Assembly (NCBI GenBank): GCA_902826505.1
Contig: CADEFG010000396.1
Location: forward strand, 1-5,246
DNA from: an uncultured Acidobacteriota bacterium
Lineage (GTDB): Bacteria; Acidobacteriota; Blastocatellia; Pyrinomonadales; Pyrinomonadaceae
Direction of reading: 5' to 3'
DNA length: 5,246 nt
The position numbers and the translations under genes were made by a program. This document shows, in pieces, positions 1 to 5,246 of the stretch (the first letter of the stretch is position 1; the number at the start of each line of letters is the position of its first letter). Below the pieces are notes generated by a model, which saw only the letters and a program-made list of their open reading frames with translations, was not told the origin of the DNA and ran no database searches.

Positions 1-1
1 C

Positions 2-676
2 TCGTTTCTCCAATTTCTGCAAACGAAAATGAAGCTCGATTCAAATCAGGTGGCTTCGTTTGCGTCGTGGCACGTGATGAACGCGATCGCGACGAGTAAT
101 CCCGACGCTTTTTTGATCAATGCCGGTTACGAGGAATACAAATCGGACGACCGCGATCTGCAATTATTGAACATTGCCCAGGTTGAAGCGCCGACGCCGT
201 GGGATTCGGTGCGCCACGATTTTTACACTTTTCGGTTTGCGATGGCGCATTTAAAGAAATTTCACCCGCGCGTTCTGCATATCGGACTCGGCGAGATCGA
301 CGATTGGGCGCACAATAAGCGCTACGATCTGATGATCGAAACCTTTCGCCGCAACGACGCCTTTTTCAAAGAGTTGTGGGAATTTTTGGAATCCGACCGG
401 CAGTATAAGGGCAAAACGACGATCATCATCACGACCGACCACGGACGCGGCGCGACCGAAAAAAACTGGAACGATCACGGCGAAAAAGTTCCCGAAGCCC
501 GCCATATCTGGATGGCTTTTATTTCGCCCGACACAAACCTGCGCGGCGAATGGAAAGATTCAAAAACCATCTATCAAAACCAGATCGCCGCGACCTTTTG
601 CCAATATTTAGGCTTTGATTACGCCGAACAAAACCCGAAAGCCGGCAAGCCGATCGCCGAAGTTTTGCCGAAATAA
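2..676 (+). CDS. Alkaline-phosphatase-superfamily hydrolase, C-terminal part (5' end outside window)
   Basis: The frame is open from the window edge, so this is the C-terminal 224 residues of a longer protein; the ATG at 29 is probably internal. Numbering from that ATG, it shows metal-site signatures of the alkaline phosphatase/phosphoglycerate mutase/sulfatase superfamily: D91xxxH95 in GEIDDWAH, D137-H138 in ITTDHGRG, and H150 in NDHGEK. These match the Asp-xxx-His, Asp-His and late His ligands that hold two metal ions in this fold. The Ser/Thr nucleophile and the first metal Asp normally lie near the N-terminus and would be upstream of the window. The family cleaves or transfers phosphate, phosphodiester or sulfate groups, often outside the cytoplasm. 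The substrate cannot be told from this piece, and any signal peptide would also be off-window. If ATG 29 were the true start, the protein would lack its nucleophile, which argues against that start. The gene ends 105 bases before the next one. Confidence 0.85.
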   Translation, partial: SFLQFLQTKMKLDSNQVASFASWHVMNAIATSNPDAFLINAGYEEYKSDDRDLQLLNIAQVEAPTPWDSVRHDFYTFRFAMAHLKKFHPRVLHIGLGEIDDWAHNKRYDLMIETFRRNDAFFKELWEFLESDRQYKGKTTIIITTDHGRGATEKNWNDHGEKVPEARHIWMAFISPDTNLRGEWKDSKTIYQNQIAATFCQYLGFDYAEQNPKAGKPIAEVLPK

Positions 677-683
677 AAATTAT

Positions 684-768
684 GCCTGCGAAAGATACGA
701 AAGAAACGAAAATAATTTAAAAATTGTAATTAGCTTTATATTTCGTGCTTTTCGTGTATTTCGTAGGC
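684..768. repeat. Imperfect inverted repeat built of 9-base units, intergenic
   Basis: The arms at 684-711 and 741-768 pair over 28 positions. I count 22 Watson-Crick pairs, 3 G-T wobbles (688/764, 696/756, 703/749) and 3 mismatches (694/758, 704/748, 705/747), with an AT-rich spacer of 29 bases. Each arm is also a tandem array. The right arm reads tatttcgtg (739-747), cttttcgtg (748-756) and tatttcgta (757-765). The left arm reads tgcgaaaga (687-695), tacgaaaga (696-704) and aacgaaaat (705-713). The element fills most of the only sizeable gap between genes. No T-run follows the stem on the + strand, so it is not a typical intrinsic terminator for the upstream gene. It could be one copy of a dispersed genomic repeat or an mRNA-processing/stability hairpin; the choice is inference. 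Confidence 0.75.
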
Positions 769-781
769 TAAAATAAGATTT

Positions 782-1306
782 ATGCAAATCAGAAGACCTT
801 TTAATTTCAAAAAATGGATCGACGAGCATCGTCATCTGCTGAAACCGCCGGTCGGCAATAAATGCGTTTACGAAGACGCGGAATTTATCGTGATGGTCGT
901 CGGCGGACCAAATTCGCGCAAAGATTATCACTTTGACGAAGGCGAGGAATTTTTCTACCAGCTCGAAGGCGATATTCTCGTCAAGATTCAGGAAGACGGA
1001 CAATCGGTTGACGTGCCCGTCCGCGAAGGGGAAATCTTTTTGCTGCCGCCGCGCGTTCCGCACAATCCGGTGCGCGGCGCAAATACGGTCGGTCTGGTCA
1101 TCGAACGCAAACGGCGGATGGGCGAACTCGACGGGCTGTTATGGTTTTGCGAGCGCTGCAACGCGAAACTCTACGAAGAATATTTTGTTCTGACCGATAT
1201 TGTTAATCAATTTCAAGGCGTGTTCAAAAAATTCTACGGCGACGAATCTCTCAGAACCTGCAAAAATTGCGGAGATGTCATGAAACCGCCGCCGGTGGTG
1301 AGTTAG
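782..1306 (+). CDS. nbaC: 3-hydroxyanthranilate 3,4-dioxygenase
   Basis: This cupin-fold, non-haem Fe(II) cytosolic enzyme opens the ring of 3-hydroxyanthranilate with O2. The product, 2-amino-3-carboxymuconate semialdehyde, either cyclises to quinolinate (for NAD) or is decarboxylated for catabolism. The 174 residues match the usual length of bacterial enzymes. The catalytic iron ligands are visible as H50 (DYHFDEGEE), E56 and H94 (PPRVPHNP). R46, R98 and E108 sit where the substrate-binding residues of the Cupriavidus metallidurans enzyme lie, offset by about one or two residues. The C-terminal rubredoxin-like iron site of bacterial forms is complete: C123xxC126 and C160xxC163. The ATG at 782 gives the family N-terminus (QIRRPFNFKKWIDE). 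The ribosome binding site is weak (taagattt before ATG). No other kynurenine-pathway gene is in the window. The symbol is from the family; nbaC, haaO and kynurenine-pathway names are all used. Confidence 0.96.
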   Translation: MQIRRPFNFKKWIDEHRHLLKPPVGNKCVYEDAEFIVMVVGGPNSRKDYHFDEGEEFFYQLEGDILVKIQEDGQSVDVPVREGEIFLLPPRVPHNPVRGANTVGLVIERKRRMGELDGLLWFCERCNAKLYEEYFVLTDIVNQFQGVFKKFYGDESLRTCKNCGDVMKPPPVVS

Positions 1307-1317
1307 TTTTTAATAAT

Positions 1318-2808
1318 ATGAGATCGAAAATTCAATTCGTCATAGTTTTTTTAGTCGTTTTATTTGTTTTTTGTGTTGAAACGGTCGAAGCCTGCAGTTG
1401 TGCGCTGCAGGAAACCTGTCAATCCTTTGCGTATTCGAAGGTTGTTTTTACCGGGAAAGTTATTGATTCAACTGAAACCGTCCGGACGAAAAAACGCACG
1501 GTGCAACCGATCGGCGGCGAATCAGAAGAAGAGGAATTTACCGAAAAAAGACAAATTTCGCGGGTTCTGGTCGAAGAAAGTTTTGCCGGAACGCAAGCCG
1601 GTCAAGAAATTTTGATCGAAACCGAAATCAGCAGCAGCTGTCGTTTTTCGTTGCCAAAAGGCGTCAGCCTGCTGATCTATGCGAATCAAGACGCCGGCGA
1701 AGAAAATTTAATGACGCATTTTTGTTCGGGAACCAAACTTGTTTCAGCAGCCGAAGTAGATTTAGCGTATCTGAAAGCCAACAAAAACGTGCGCGCGAAT
1801 GTTTCCGGTAAAATCGGATTTGGCGATTGGTGGAAATTAGATCCGACCTTACTGGCGAAATACGGCGTGACGACCGTTGCGCTGGTCAATCAGGAGAAAC
1901 AATTTCAGGTGAATATCGCCGAAGACGGAACCTATAAATTTACGGACGTTCCGCCGGGAAAATACAAAATAAATGCGGTCTTGCCGGATTTTCTGACGAT
2001 TGATGATCCGAACGAATCGGATGACGACGATGAAACCGAGATCGAAGTTTCCGATTACGGCTGTTTTAAGAAAGATTTTCGGCTGCTGGAAAACGGGCGA
2101 GTCGGCGGAAAAATAACGGACGGCGAAGGCAAACCGGTCGCGGAAGTTACCGTTTACCTGATTCCGGTTTCTAAAACAGGACAAAAGATCAAACAGGAAG
2201 AAGCGTGTTACGACACCGGTTTATGTTCCGATACCGACGAAAATGGAAATTATTTTTTTAAAGGATTAAAGTCCGGCTATTATCTGGTCGGCGTGCGGCT
2301 CGGAAATTATGTCGGAAACAATTCCGCTGATGCCGCTTTTTTGAAAACTTATTATCCCGGCACGGCGCTCGAAAAAAGCGCGACGGCGGTTAGGATAAAA
2401 TTCGGCAAACAAACCGAGGATATCGACTTTAAGCTAACGCGCGTCTTTCCGAAACGGGAGATCAAGGGACGCGTGTTTTTTGAGGACGGGCGACCGGCAT
2501 CAAAAGTGAGGGTTCGTTATGTTGCCCGGACGCCGGACTTAAAAGATAGCGGGATAACGTTTATCAAAACGGACGAAGACGGCTATTTCTCGTTTACCGG
2601 CTACGAAAATCACAGCTATCTGATCGGCGCTTTTACCGATTCGCGCGACGGAAATAAATCGCTCGATGCACTGGCGATGGTAGTTGACGTTCTGCCTCAA
2701 AAAGCGCCGAAGGAAATCAAACTCATTTTAGATCAGGACGGCGAAGAGGCTTGTCCGAAATGCGGCGATTATAGCAATTTCCCAAAAACCAAGCCGCGCA
2801 AAAAATAA
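1318..2808 (+). CDS. Secreted netrin/TIMP-like domain protein with C-terminal carboxypeptidase-regulatory-like beta-sandwich repeats
   Basis: The 496-residue protein starts at ATG 1318. A TTG at 1267 extends the frame but lies inside the dioxygenase gene and would put 17 residues before the signal peptide, so I rejected it. Residues 1-25 form a signal peptide (RSK, hydrophobic IQFVIVFLVVLFVF, then VEA), with predicted signal peptidase I cleavage before C26. Residues 26 to about 153 resemble a netrin/TIMP-like domain: CSC at 26-28, C34, 'VFTGKVIDS', a SSSCRF motif (C108), 'LLIYAN', FCSGT (C136), and a closing 'AEVDLAYLK'. Three beta-sandwich segments follow, at about 160-245, 258-360 and 379-475. 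They carry the 'G.V.d.dG.Pv..v.V' and 'TDE.G.Y.F.gl..G.Y' signatures of carboxypeptidase-regulatory-like/Cna-B-like domains. Residues 229-241 are Asp/Glu-rich. The tail has C479xxC482 and a basic end. The role is probably extracellular or envelope binding; no enzyme active site is seen. The stop is 2 bases before the next ATG. Confidence 0.85.
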   Translation: MRSKIQFVIVFLVVLFVFCVETVEACSCALQETCQSFAYSKVVFTGKVIDSTETVRTKKRTVQPIGGESEEEEFTEKRQISRVLVEESFAGTQAGQEILIETEISSSCRFSLPKGVSLLIYANQDAGEENLMTHFCSGTKLVSAAEVDLAYLKANKNVRANVSGKIGFGDWWKLDPTLLAKYGVTTVALVNQEKQFQVNIAEDGTYKFTDVPPGKYKINAVLPDFLTIDDPNESDDDDETEIEVSDYGCFKKDFRLLENGRVGGKITDGEGKPVAEVTVYLIPVSKTGQKIKQEEACYDTGLCSDTDENGNYFFKGLKSGYYLVGVRLGNYVGNNSADAAFLKTYYPGTALEKSATAVRIKFGKQTEDIDFKLTRVFPKREIKGRVFFEDGRPASKVRVRYVARTPDLKDSGITFIKTDEDGYFSFTGYENHSYLIGAFTDSRDGNKSLDALAMVVDVLPQKAPKEIKLILDQDGEEACPKCGDYSNFPKTKPRKK

Positions 2809-2810
2809 AA

Positions 2811-3269
2811 ATGGCGACGCTTTTAGATGAATTATCACAACTGATTTCCGCGCTCGATGAAAACGACATCGAATACGCGGTATGCGGCGGTTTGGCTTTG
2901 ACGATTCACGGTTTTCCGCGTGCGACCTTTGATATTGATATTTTGATTCGCCCTGAATCGCTTGAAAAGGCTTATGAAATCGCGGCGAAATTTGAATACG
3001 ATATTCGCGGGCTTGATATGTCTTTTAAGGAAAGAGCCGTCGAGATTCGACGGGTTTCAAAAATAGATGAAGACGGCGAAGTTTTGCCGCTCGATTTTCT
3101 TCTTGTTACGCCGAAAGTTGAAGATGTTTGGCGGACAAAGGAAAAGCTGATCTGGCAAGAGCGTGAATTATGGATCGTTTCGCGCGAAGGTTTAATAAAA
3201 ATGAAACAGCTTGCCGGACGTGCCAAAGATTTGATTGATATTGACAGGATTGAAAATGAAGAAAATTGA
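2811..3269 (+). CDS. MNT/AbiEii-like nucleotidyltransferase, single domain
   Basis: The 152-residue protein has the minimal nucleotidyltransferase core. A helix (LDELSQLISALDENDIEYAV) leads to the GG motif (G26-G27, 'CGGLALTIHG'), then the metal-binding D41xD43 pair ('FDIDILI') and a third acidic position D95 in 'PLDFLLV'. The C-terminal part has K132 and 'GRAKDLIDIDRI' (139-147), the Lys-Asp helix typical of this group. The catalytic triad appears intact, so an active NMP/AMP transferase is plausible. Relatives include MNT (partner of HEPN), the AbiEii/AbiGii toxins and many uncharacterised stand-alone proteins. This one is much shorter than AbiEii. No HEPN partner is seen; instead a small basic protein overlaps its 3' end. 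It begins 2 bases after the previous stop with no clear Shine-Dalgarno sequence, which suggests translational coupling. The target is unknown. Confidence 0.85.
   Translation: MATLLDELSQLISALDENDIEYAVCGGLALTIHGFPRATFDIDILIRPESLEKAYEIAAKFEYDIRGLDMSFKERAVEIRRVSKIDEDGEVLPLDFLLVTPKVEDVWRTKEKLIWQERELWIVSREGLIKMKQLAGRAKDLIDIDRIENEEN
3246..3249 (+). promoter_or_regulatory. Ribosome binding site AGGA inside the nucleotidyltransferase 3' end
   Basis: AGGA lies 6 bases before the ATG at 3256, a good distance for initiation. It supports 3256 over the upstream TTG (3235) and over the later ATG (3271) as the start of the small gene. It is the only clear Shine-Dalgarno match I see before a gene in this window. 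Confidence 0.5.
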
Positions 3270-3420
3270 TATGTCGAGCCAAGCGATCACAAGGCGTTTG
3301 CGTCAAACCGACCAGTTACGCGAGCTTTCGCTTTCTTTGATAAAGGCGAAAAAAGTATCGGACGAAAAAGCGAAAAAATCCGGGACAAAAGCGGCGAAAG
3401 AAAACAACAGCGAGATTTGA
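3256..3420 (+). CDS. Small Lys/Arg-rich protein paired with the nucleotidyltransferase, unknown function
   Basis: The predicted protein has 54 residues from ATG 3256, overlapping the end of the nucleotidyltransferase gene by 14 bases; an alternative ATG at 3271 would give 49 residues. I do not recognise a named domain. The N-terminal half (MSSQAITRRLRQTDQLRELSLSL in outline) looks like an amphipathic helical segment. The C-terminal half is low complexity and rich in Lys, Ala, Ser and Glu (10 Lys and 4 Arg overall), so probably disordered or nucleic-acid-binding. There is no signal peptide or membrane segment. The overlap and internal AGGA site point to co-translation with the nucleotidyltransferase, as expected for a partner or antitoxin-like protein, but this is inference from position. 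The reading frame could also be non-functional; its conservation has not been tested. Confidence 0.6.
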   Translation: MKKIDMSSQAITRRLRQTDQLRELSLSLIKAKKVSDEKAKKSGTKAAKENNSEI

Positions 3421-3435
3421 TTTTTGCGCGTTTTT

Positions 3436-3963
3436 ATGCAAATCGTTTATCGAAAATTAGAAAGTGAGGATGCGTCCGCATTTCGGCGCGTGCGGCTTGA
3501 ATGTTTGAAAAAATTTCCTCAAAGTTTCGGCACCGTTTACGAAGATGAAGTCGGGAAAAAAAAGCTGTATTTTGAAGAAATGATCGAACAAGATTCGGCG
3601 GATATTTTCTTTTTCGGCGCGTTTGCGGAAGATAAATTGATCGGCGAAGCGGGTTTTGTACGCGGCAACCGCACGAAAACGCGGCATCGCGGCGAGATCG
3701 TCGCGATGTATGTCAATCCCAATTTTCACGGGCAAAAGATCGGCGAGAATCTACTGCGGGAGCTTCTGAAAGCCGTGTTTGAATTGGAAAACATCGAACA
3801 GGTCAGCTTAACCGTCGTCGCCGATAATCGTTCAGCCGTGCGGCTTTATGAAAGAGTCGGTTTTGAAACCTTCGGTGTGCAAAAAAATTATTTCAAATTC
3901 GGCGAAAAATATTGGGATCAAAGGTTTATGCAGCTCGCGAAAGAAAGGTTTTCCAAAGATTAA
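3436..3963 (+). CDS. GNAT-family N-acetyltransferase
   Basis: The 175-residue protein from ATG 3436 has the GNAT fold in order. The start is 'IVYRKLESEDASAFRRVRLECL' in outline, with the 'R..RLE.L...P..F' helix common in ribosomal-protein/spermidine-type relatives. A central strand pair follows ('FFGAFAEDKLIGEAGFVRG'), then motif A 'EIVAMYVNPNFHGQKIGENLL' (about 87-107) for acetyl-CoA binding, and motif B 'VVADNRSAVRLYERVGFE' (about 127-144) with N131, A134, Y138 and GF142-143. In the pyrophosphate loop the usual R-G-x-G-x-G is H-G-Q-K-I-G, a variant also seen in active GNATs. The protein transfers acetyl from acetyl-CoA to an amine in the cytosol; the substrate is not predictable. A TTG at 3424 would add four residues, and neither start has a clear ribosome site. 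It lies 15 bases after the small gene and 2 bases before the next. Confidence 0.92.
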   Translation: MQIVYRKLESEDASAFRRVRLECLKKFPQSFGTVYEDEVGKKKLYFEEMIEQDSADIFFFGAFAEDKLIGEAGFVRGNRTKTRHRGEIVAMYVNPNFHGQKIGENLLRELLKAVFELENIEQVSLTVVADNRSAVRLYERVGFETFGVQKNYFKFGEKYWDQRFMQLAKERFSKD

Positions 3964-3965
3964 AG

Positions 3966-4925
3966 ATGCTCAGAATCTGGACGAATCATAGTTTTACGGC
4001 GGAACTGGACGATTTTCGGGAAAGTTTGCGCCAACACGAATTGTTTGTTTTTCCGCCTTCCGACGGCGGCGTCAGCGGCGATTCGGCAGAAGTTTTGAAA
4101 ACCGCCGACATTGCGTTCGGGACGCCCGCCGCGGACGCGGTTCTCGCGTGCGAAAATGTCCGCTGGTTTCACGTCAACCTCGCCGGCTACACGCCGTATG
4201 ACCGCCCGGATTTTCGCGAAAAGTTTATAGCCGAGGGCAGAATGATGACCAATAGTTCGGCGGTTTATGTCGAACCTTGCTCGCAGCATGTTTTGGCGAT
4301 GGTCATGGCGCTCGCGCGGCTGTTGCCCGCATCCTTGGATAATCAGCGGGGCGCGCGCGTCTGGAATTACGACGAAACGCGCGCAAAATCCTATCTTTTA
4401 AACGAACAAACCGCTTTGATCCTCGGTTTCGGCACGATCGGACGACGGATCGCCGAATTGCTTGCGCCGCTCCGGATGAATTTGATCGGGTTCAAACGCA
4501 GAATCAGCGGCGACGAAATGATAAAAGTCGTGACCGAAAGTGAACTCAACGAGGTTTTACCGCTTGCCGATCACGTCATCAATGTTTTGCCTGCCAATCG
4601 CGAAACGATAAATTTTCTCAACGCCGAACGATTGTCGAAGGTCAAAAAAGGCGCGATTATTTATAACATCGGACGCGGCGTGACGCTCGATCAGGAGGCT
4701 CTAATCAAAGAAATGCAAACCGGCAGAATTTCCGCCGCCTATCTCGACGTGACCGATCCCGAACCATTGCCGCCCGCGCACCCGCTCTGGACAACGCCGA
4801 ATTGCTTTATCACGCCGCATTCGGCGGGCGGTTTCTCGCTCGAAAAACGGCGGCACATCGAGCATTTTCTCGAAAATCTGTACCGTTTTGAAAATAATGA
4901 AGAAATGCTCGACCGTCTTTATTAA
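3966..4925 (+). CDS. D-isomer-specific 2-hydroxyacid dehydrogenase (glyoxylate/hydroxypyruvate reductase type)
   Basis: The 319-residue NAD(P)-dependent oxidoreductase interconverts 2-ketoacids and D-2-hydroxyacids. The nucleotide-binding motif is GFGTIGRR (154-161). The catalytic triad of the family is complete: R237 in 'YNIGRGVTLD', E266 in 'DVTDPEPLPPAHPLW', and H285 in 'ITPHSAGG'. The substrate loop near residues 67-76 ('WFHVNLAGYTPY') also fits. After beta-strand 2 the sequence reads GFKRR (175-179) where NAD-dependent members usually have Asp or Glu; the basic cluster suggests preference for NADPH, which is inference. Length is normal (about 310-330). The start is ATG 3966, two bases after the GNAT stop; a TTG at 3912 would overlap that gene by 52 bases and add 18 residues before the first Rossmann strand. 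Substrate could be glyoxylate, hydroxypyruvate or another 2-ketoacid. Confidence 0.93.
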   Translation: MLRIWTNHSFTAELDDFRESLRQHELFVFPPSDGGVSGDSAEVLKTADIAFGTPAADAVLACENVRWFHVNLAGYTPYDRPDFREKFIAEGRMMTNSSAVYVEPCSQHVLAMVMALARLLPASLDNQRGARVWNYDETRAKSYLLNEQTALILGFGTIGRRIAELLAPLRMNLIGFKRRISGDEMIKVVTESELNEVLPLADHVINVLPANRETINFLNAERLSKVKKGAIIYNIGRGVTLDQEALIKEMQTGRISAAYLDVTDPEPLPPAHPLWTTPNCFITPHSAGGFSLEKRRHIEHFLENLYRFENNEEMLDRLY

Positions 4926-4931
4926 CAGATT

Positions 4932-5246
4932 ATGAAGCAAAAGCAATCAATAATCTGGCGCAGATTGGATTTGGCGGGACACGAATACGCGCGAATTCTT
5001 TCGGAAAACGCGGCGCATTTTTTGAACGGCACGGCGATTTTTGTTTTTGCGCATCAATTTTGCAAACTCGATTATGCGATTGAATGCGATTTGAAATGGC
5101 AAACTCTGGCGGCGCGGGTTTCGGGATTGGTCGGTGAAAAAGCGGTTGAAATCGAGATTACGGTTGACGCGAAAAAAAGTTGGAAATTGAACGTAAACGA
5201 AATTCCGGAAACGGAAAATTGCGCCGACATTGATTTAAACTTCAGC
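4932..5246 (+). CDS. Putative glycolipid-binding family protein (PF06475/DUF1089-like), N-terminal part
   Basis: The frame is open from ATG 4932 to the window end, giving 105 residues of a protein whose family is usually about 180-200 long. It starts 6 bases after the dehydrogenase stop. Family-like features in order are W9-R-R-L-D13 with G16-H-E18, 'FLNGTAIF' (30-37), 'LDYAIECDLKWQT' (46-58), 'ARVSGLVGE' (61-69), 'W84KLN' and 'CADIDLNFS' (97-105). These correspond to the recurring WxxLD...E, LDYxxxCDxxWxT, W.lNG and DvDLgFt blocks of PF06475. The family name comes from a structural resemblance and has no firm function, so glycolipid binding should not be taken as shown. No signal peptide or membrane segment is visible, so a cytosolic location is likely. 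I recognised it from motif order, not a search. Confidence 0.82.
   Translation, partial: MKQKQSIIWRRLDLAGHEYARILSENAAHFLNGTAIFVFAHQFCKLDYAIECDLKWQTLAARVSGLVGEKAVEIEITVDAKKSWKLNVNEIPETENCADIDLNFS

Noticed and set aside
721..781. Possible promoter before the dioxygenase gene (TTGTAA at 724, TAAAAT at 769)
   Set aside because: The two boxes are not at a 16-18 base spacing with each other, and neither has a fitting partner. A promoter is likely somewhere here, but I cannot place it.
680..1063. Minus-strand open frame of 127 codons across the intergenic repeat and the dioxygenase gene
   Set aside because: It is the reverse shadow of a well-supported dioxygenase gene and the repeat, with no recognisable domain.
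1267..1317. TTG start for the secreted protein inside the dioxygenase gene
   Set aside because: It would place 17 residues ahead of a well-formed signal peptide and overlap the upstream gene by 40 bases. ATG 1318 gives a normal secreted N-terminus.
1391..1411. Perfect 7-base inverted repeat (cctgcag / ctgcagg, 7-base loop) over the signal-cleavage codons
   Set aside because: It encodes the Cys-Ser-Cys-Ala-Leu-Gln region under protein-level constraint, and both arms contain the self-palindromic CTGCAG. No evidence of a regulatory role.
1259..2766. Similar CxxCGD motifs at the end of the dioxygenase (TCKNCGD) and of the secreted protein (ACPKCGD)
   Set aside because: The first belongs to the dioxygenase's rubredoxin-like iron site. 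The second is a lone pair in a flexible tail, so the likeness is probably chance and not duplication.
3556..3564. A-run with a dnaX-type slippery heptamer (A AAA AAG in frame) in the acetyltransferase gene
   Set aside because: A -1 shift meets a TGA after three codons and yields only a truncated protein lacking the acetyl-CoA site. I see no stimulatory structure, so it is probably chance in a Lys-rich stretch.
3912..3965. TTG start for the hydroxyacid dehydrogenase inside the acetyltransferase gene
   Set aside because: The extra 18 residues do not resemble the family N-terminus, and ATG 3966 directly precedes the first Rossmann-like strand (LRIWTN).

Overview
The window is 5.2 kb of densely packed bacterial DNA of moderate GC content. 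All eight genes I can support lie on the + strand and are separated by only a few bases, except for one 105-base gap (677-781). The protein set suggests a member of the Acidobacteriota, possibly the Blastocatellia/Pyrinomonadaceae. This set includes a bacterial 3-hydroxyanthranilate dioxygenase, a secreted netrin/TIMP-like protein fused to carboxypeptidase-regulatory-like beta-sandwich domains, and GNAT and MNT-type small enzymes. The placement is an impression from protein content and codon style; there is no rRNA or marker gene here to prove it. Shine-Dalgarno sequences are weak or absent before most genes.

Layout: (1) positions 2-676 hold the 3' part of an alkaline-phosphatase-superfamily hydrolase that begins outside the window. 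(2) Positions 677-781 are non-coding and carry an imperfect inverted repeat, each arm made of three 9-base units around a TTTCG/CGAAA core. (3) Positions 782-1306 encode 3-hydroxyanthranilate 3,4-dioxygenase with all iron ligands intact. (4) Positions 1318-2808 encode a secreted protein with a netrin/TIMP-like head and three predicted beta-sandwich repeats. (5) Positions 2811-3269 and 3256-3420 are an overlapping pair: a small MNT/AbiEii-like nucleotidyltransferase and a 54-residue Lys/Arg-rich protein. (6) Positions 3436-3963 encode a GNAT acetyltransferase. (7) Positions 3966-4925 encode a D-2-hydroxyacid dehydrogenase. (8) Positions 4932-5246 hold the 5' part of a PF06475-type 'putative glycolipid-binding' protein, cut by the window end.

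The spacing from 782 to 5246 (gaps of 2 to 15 bases and one 14-base overlap, with no hairpin-plus-T-run terminator seen) suggests a single transcript or coupled transcripts. The functions do not form one recognisable pathway: tryptophan/NAD metabolism, a surface protein, a nucleotidyltransferase pair, an acetyltransferase and a 2-ketoacid reductase. I do not see a clear novel system. The items most worth a second look are the nucleotidyltransferase/small-protein pair, the 9-base-unit inverted repeat, and the TIMP-like secreted protein, whose mature N-terminus would be a cysteine.
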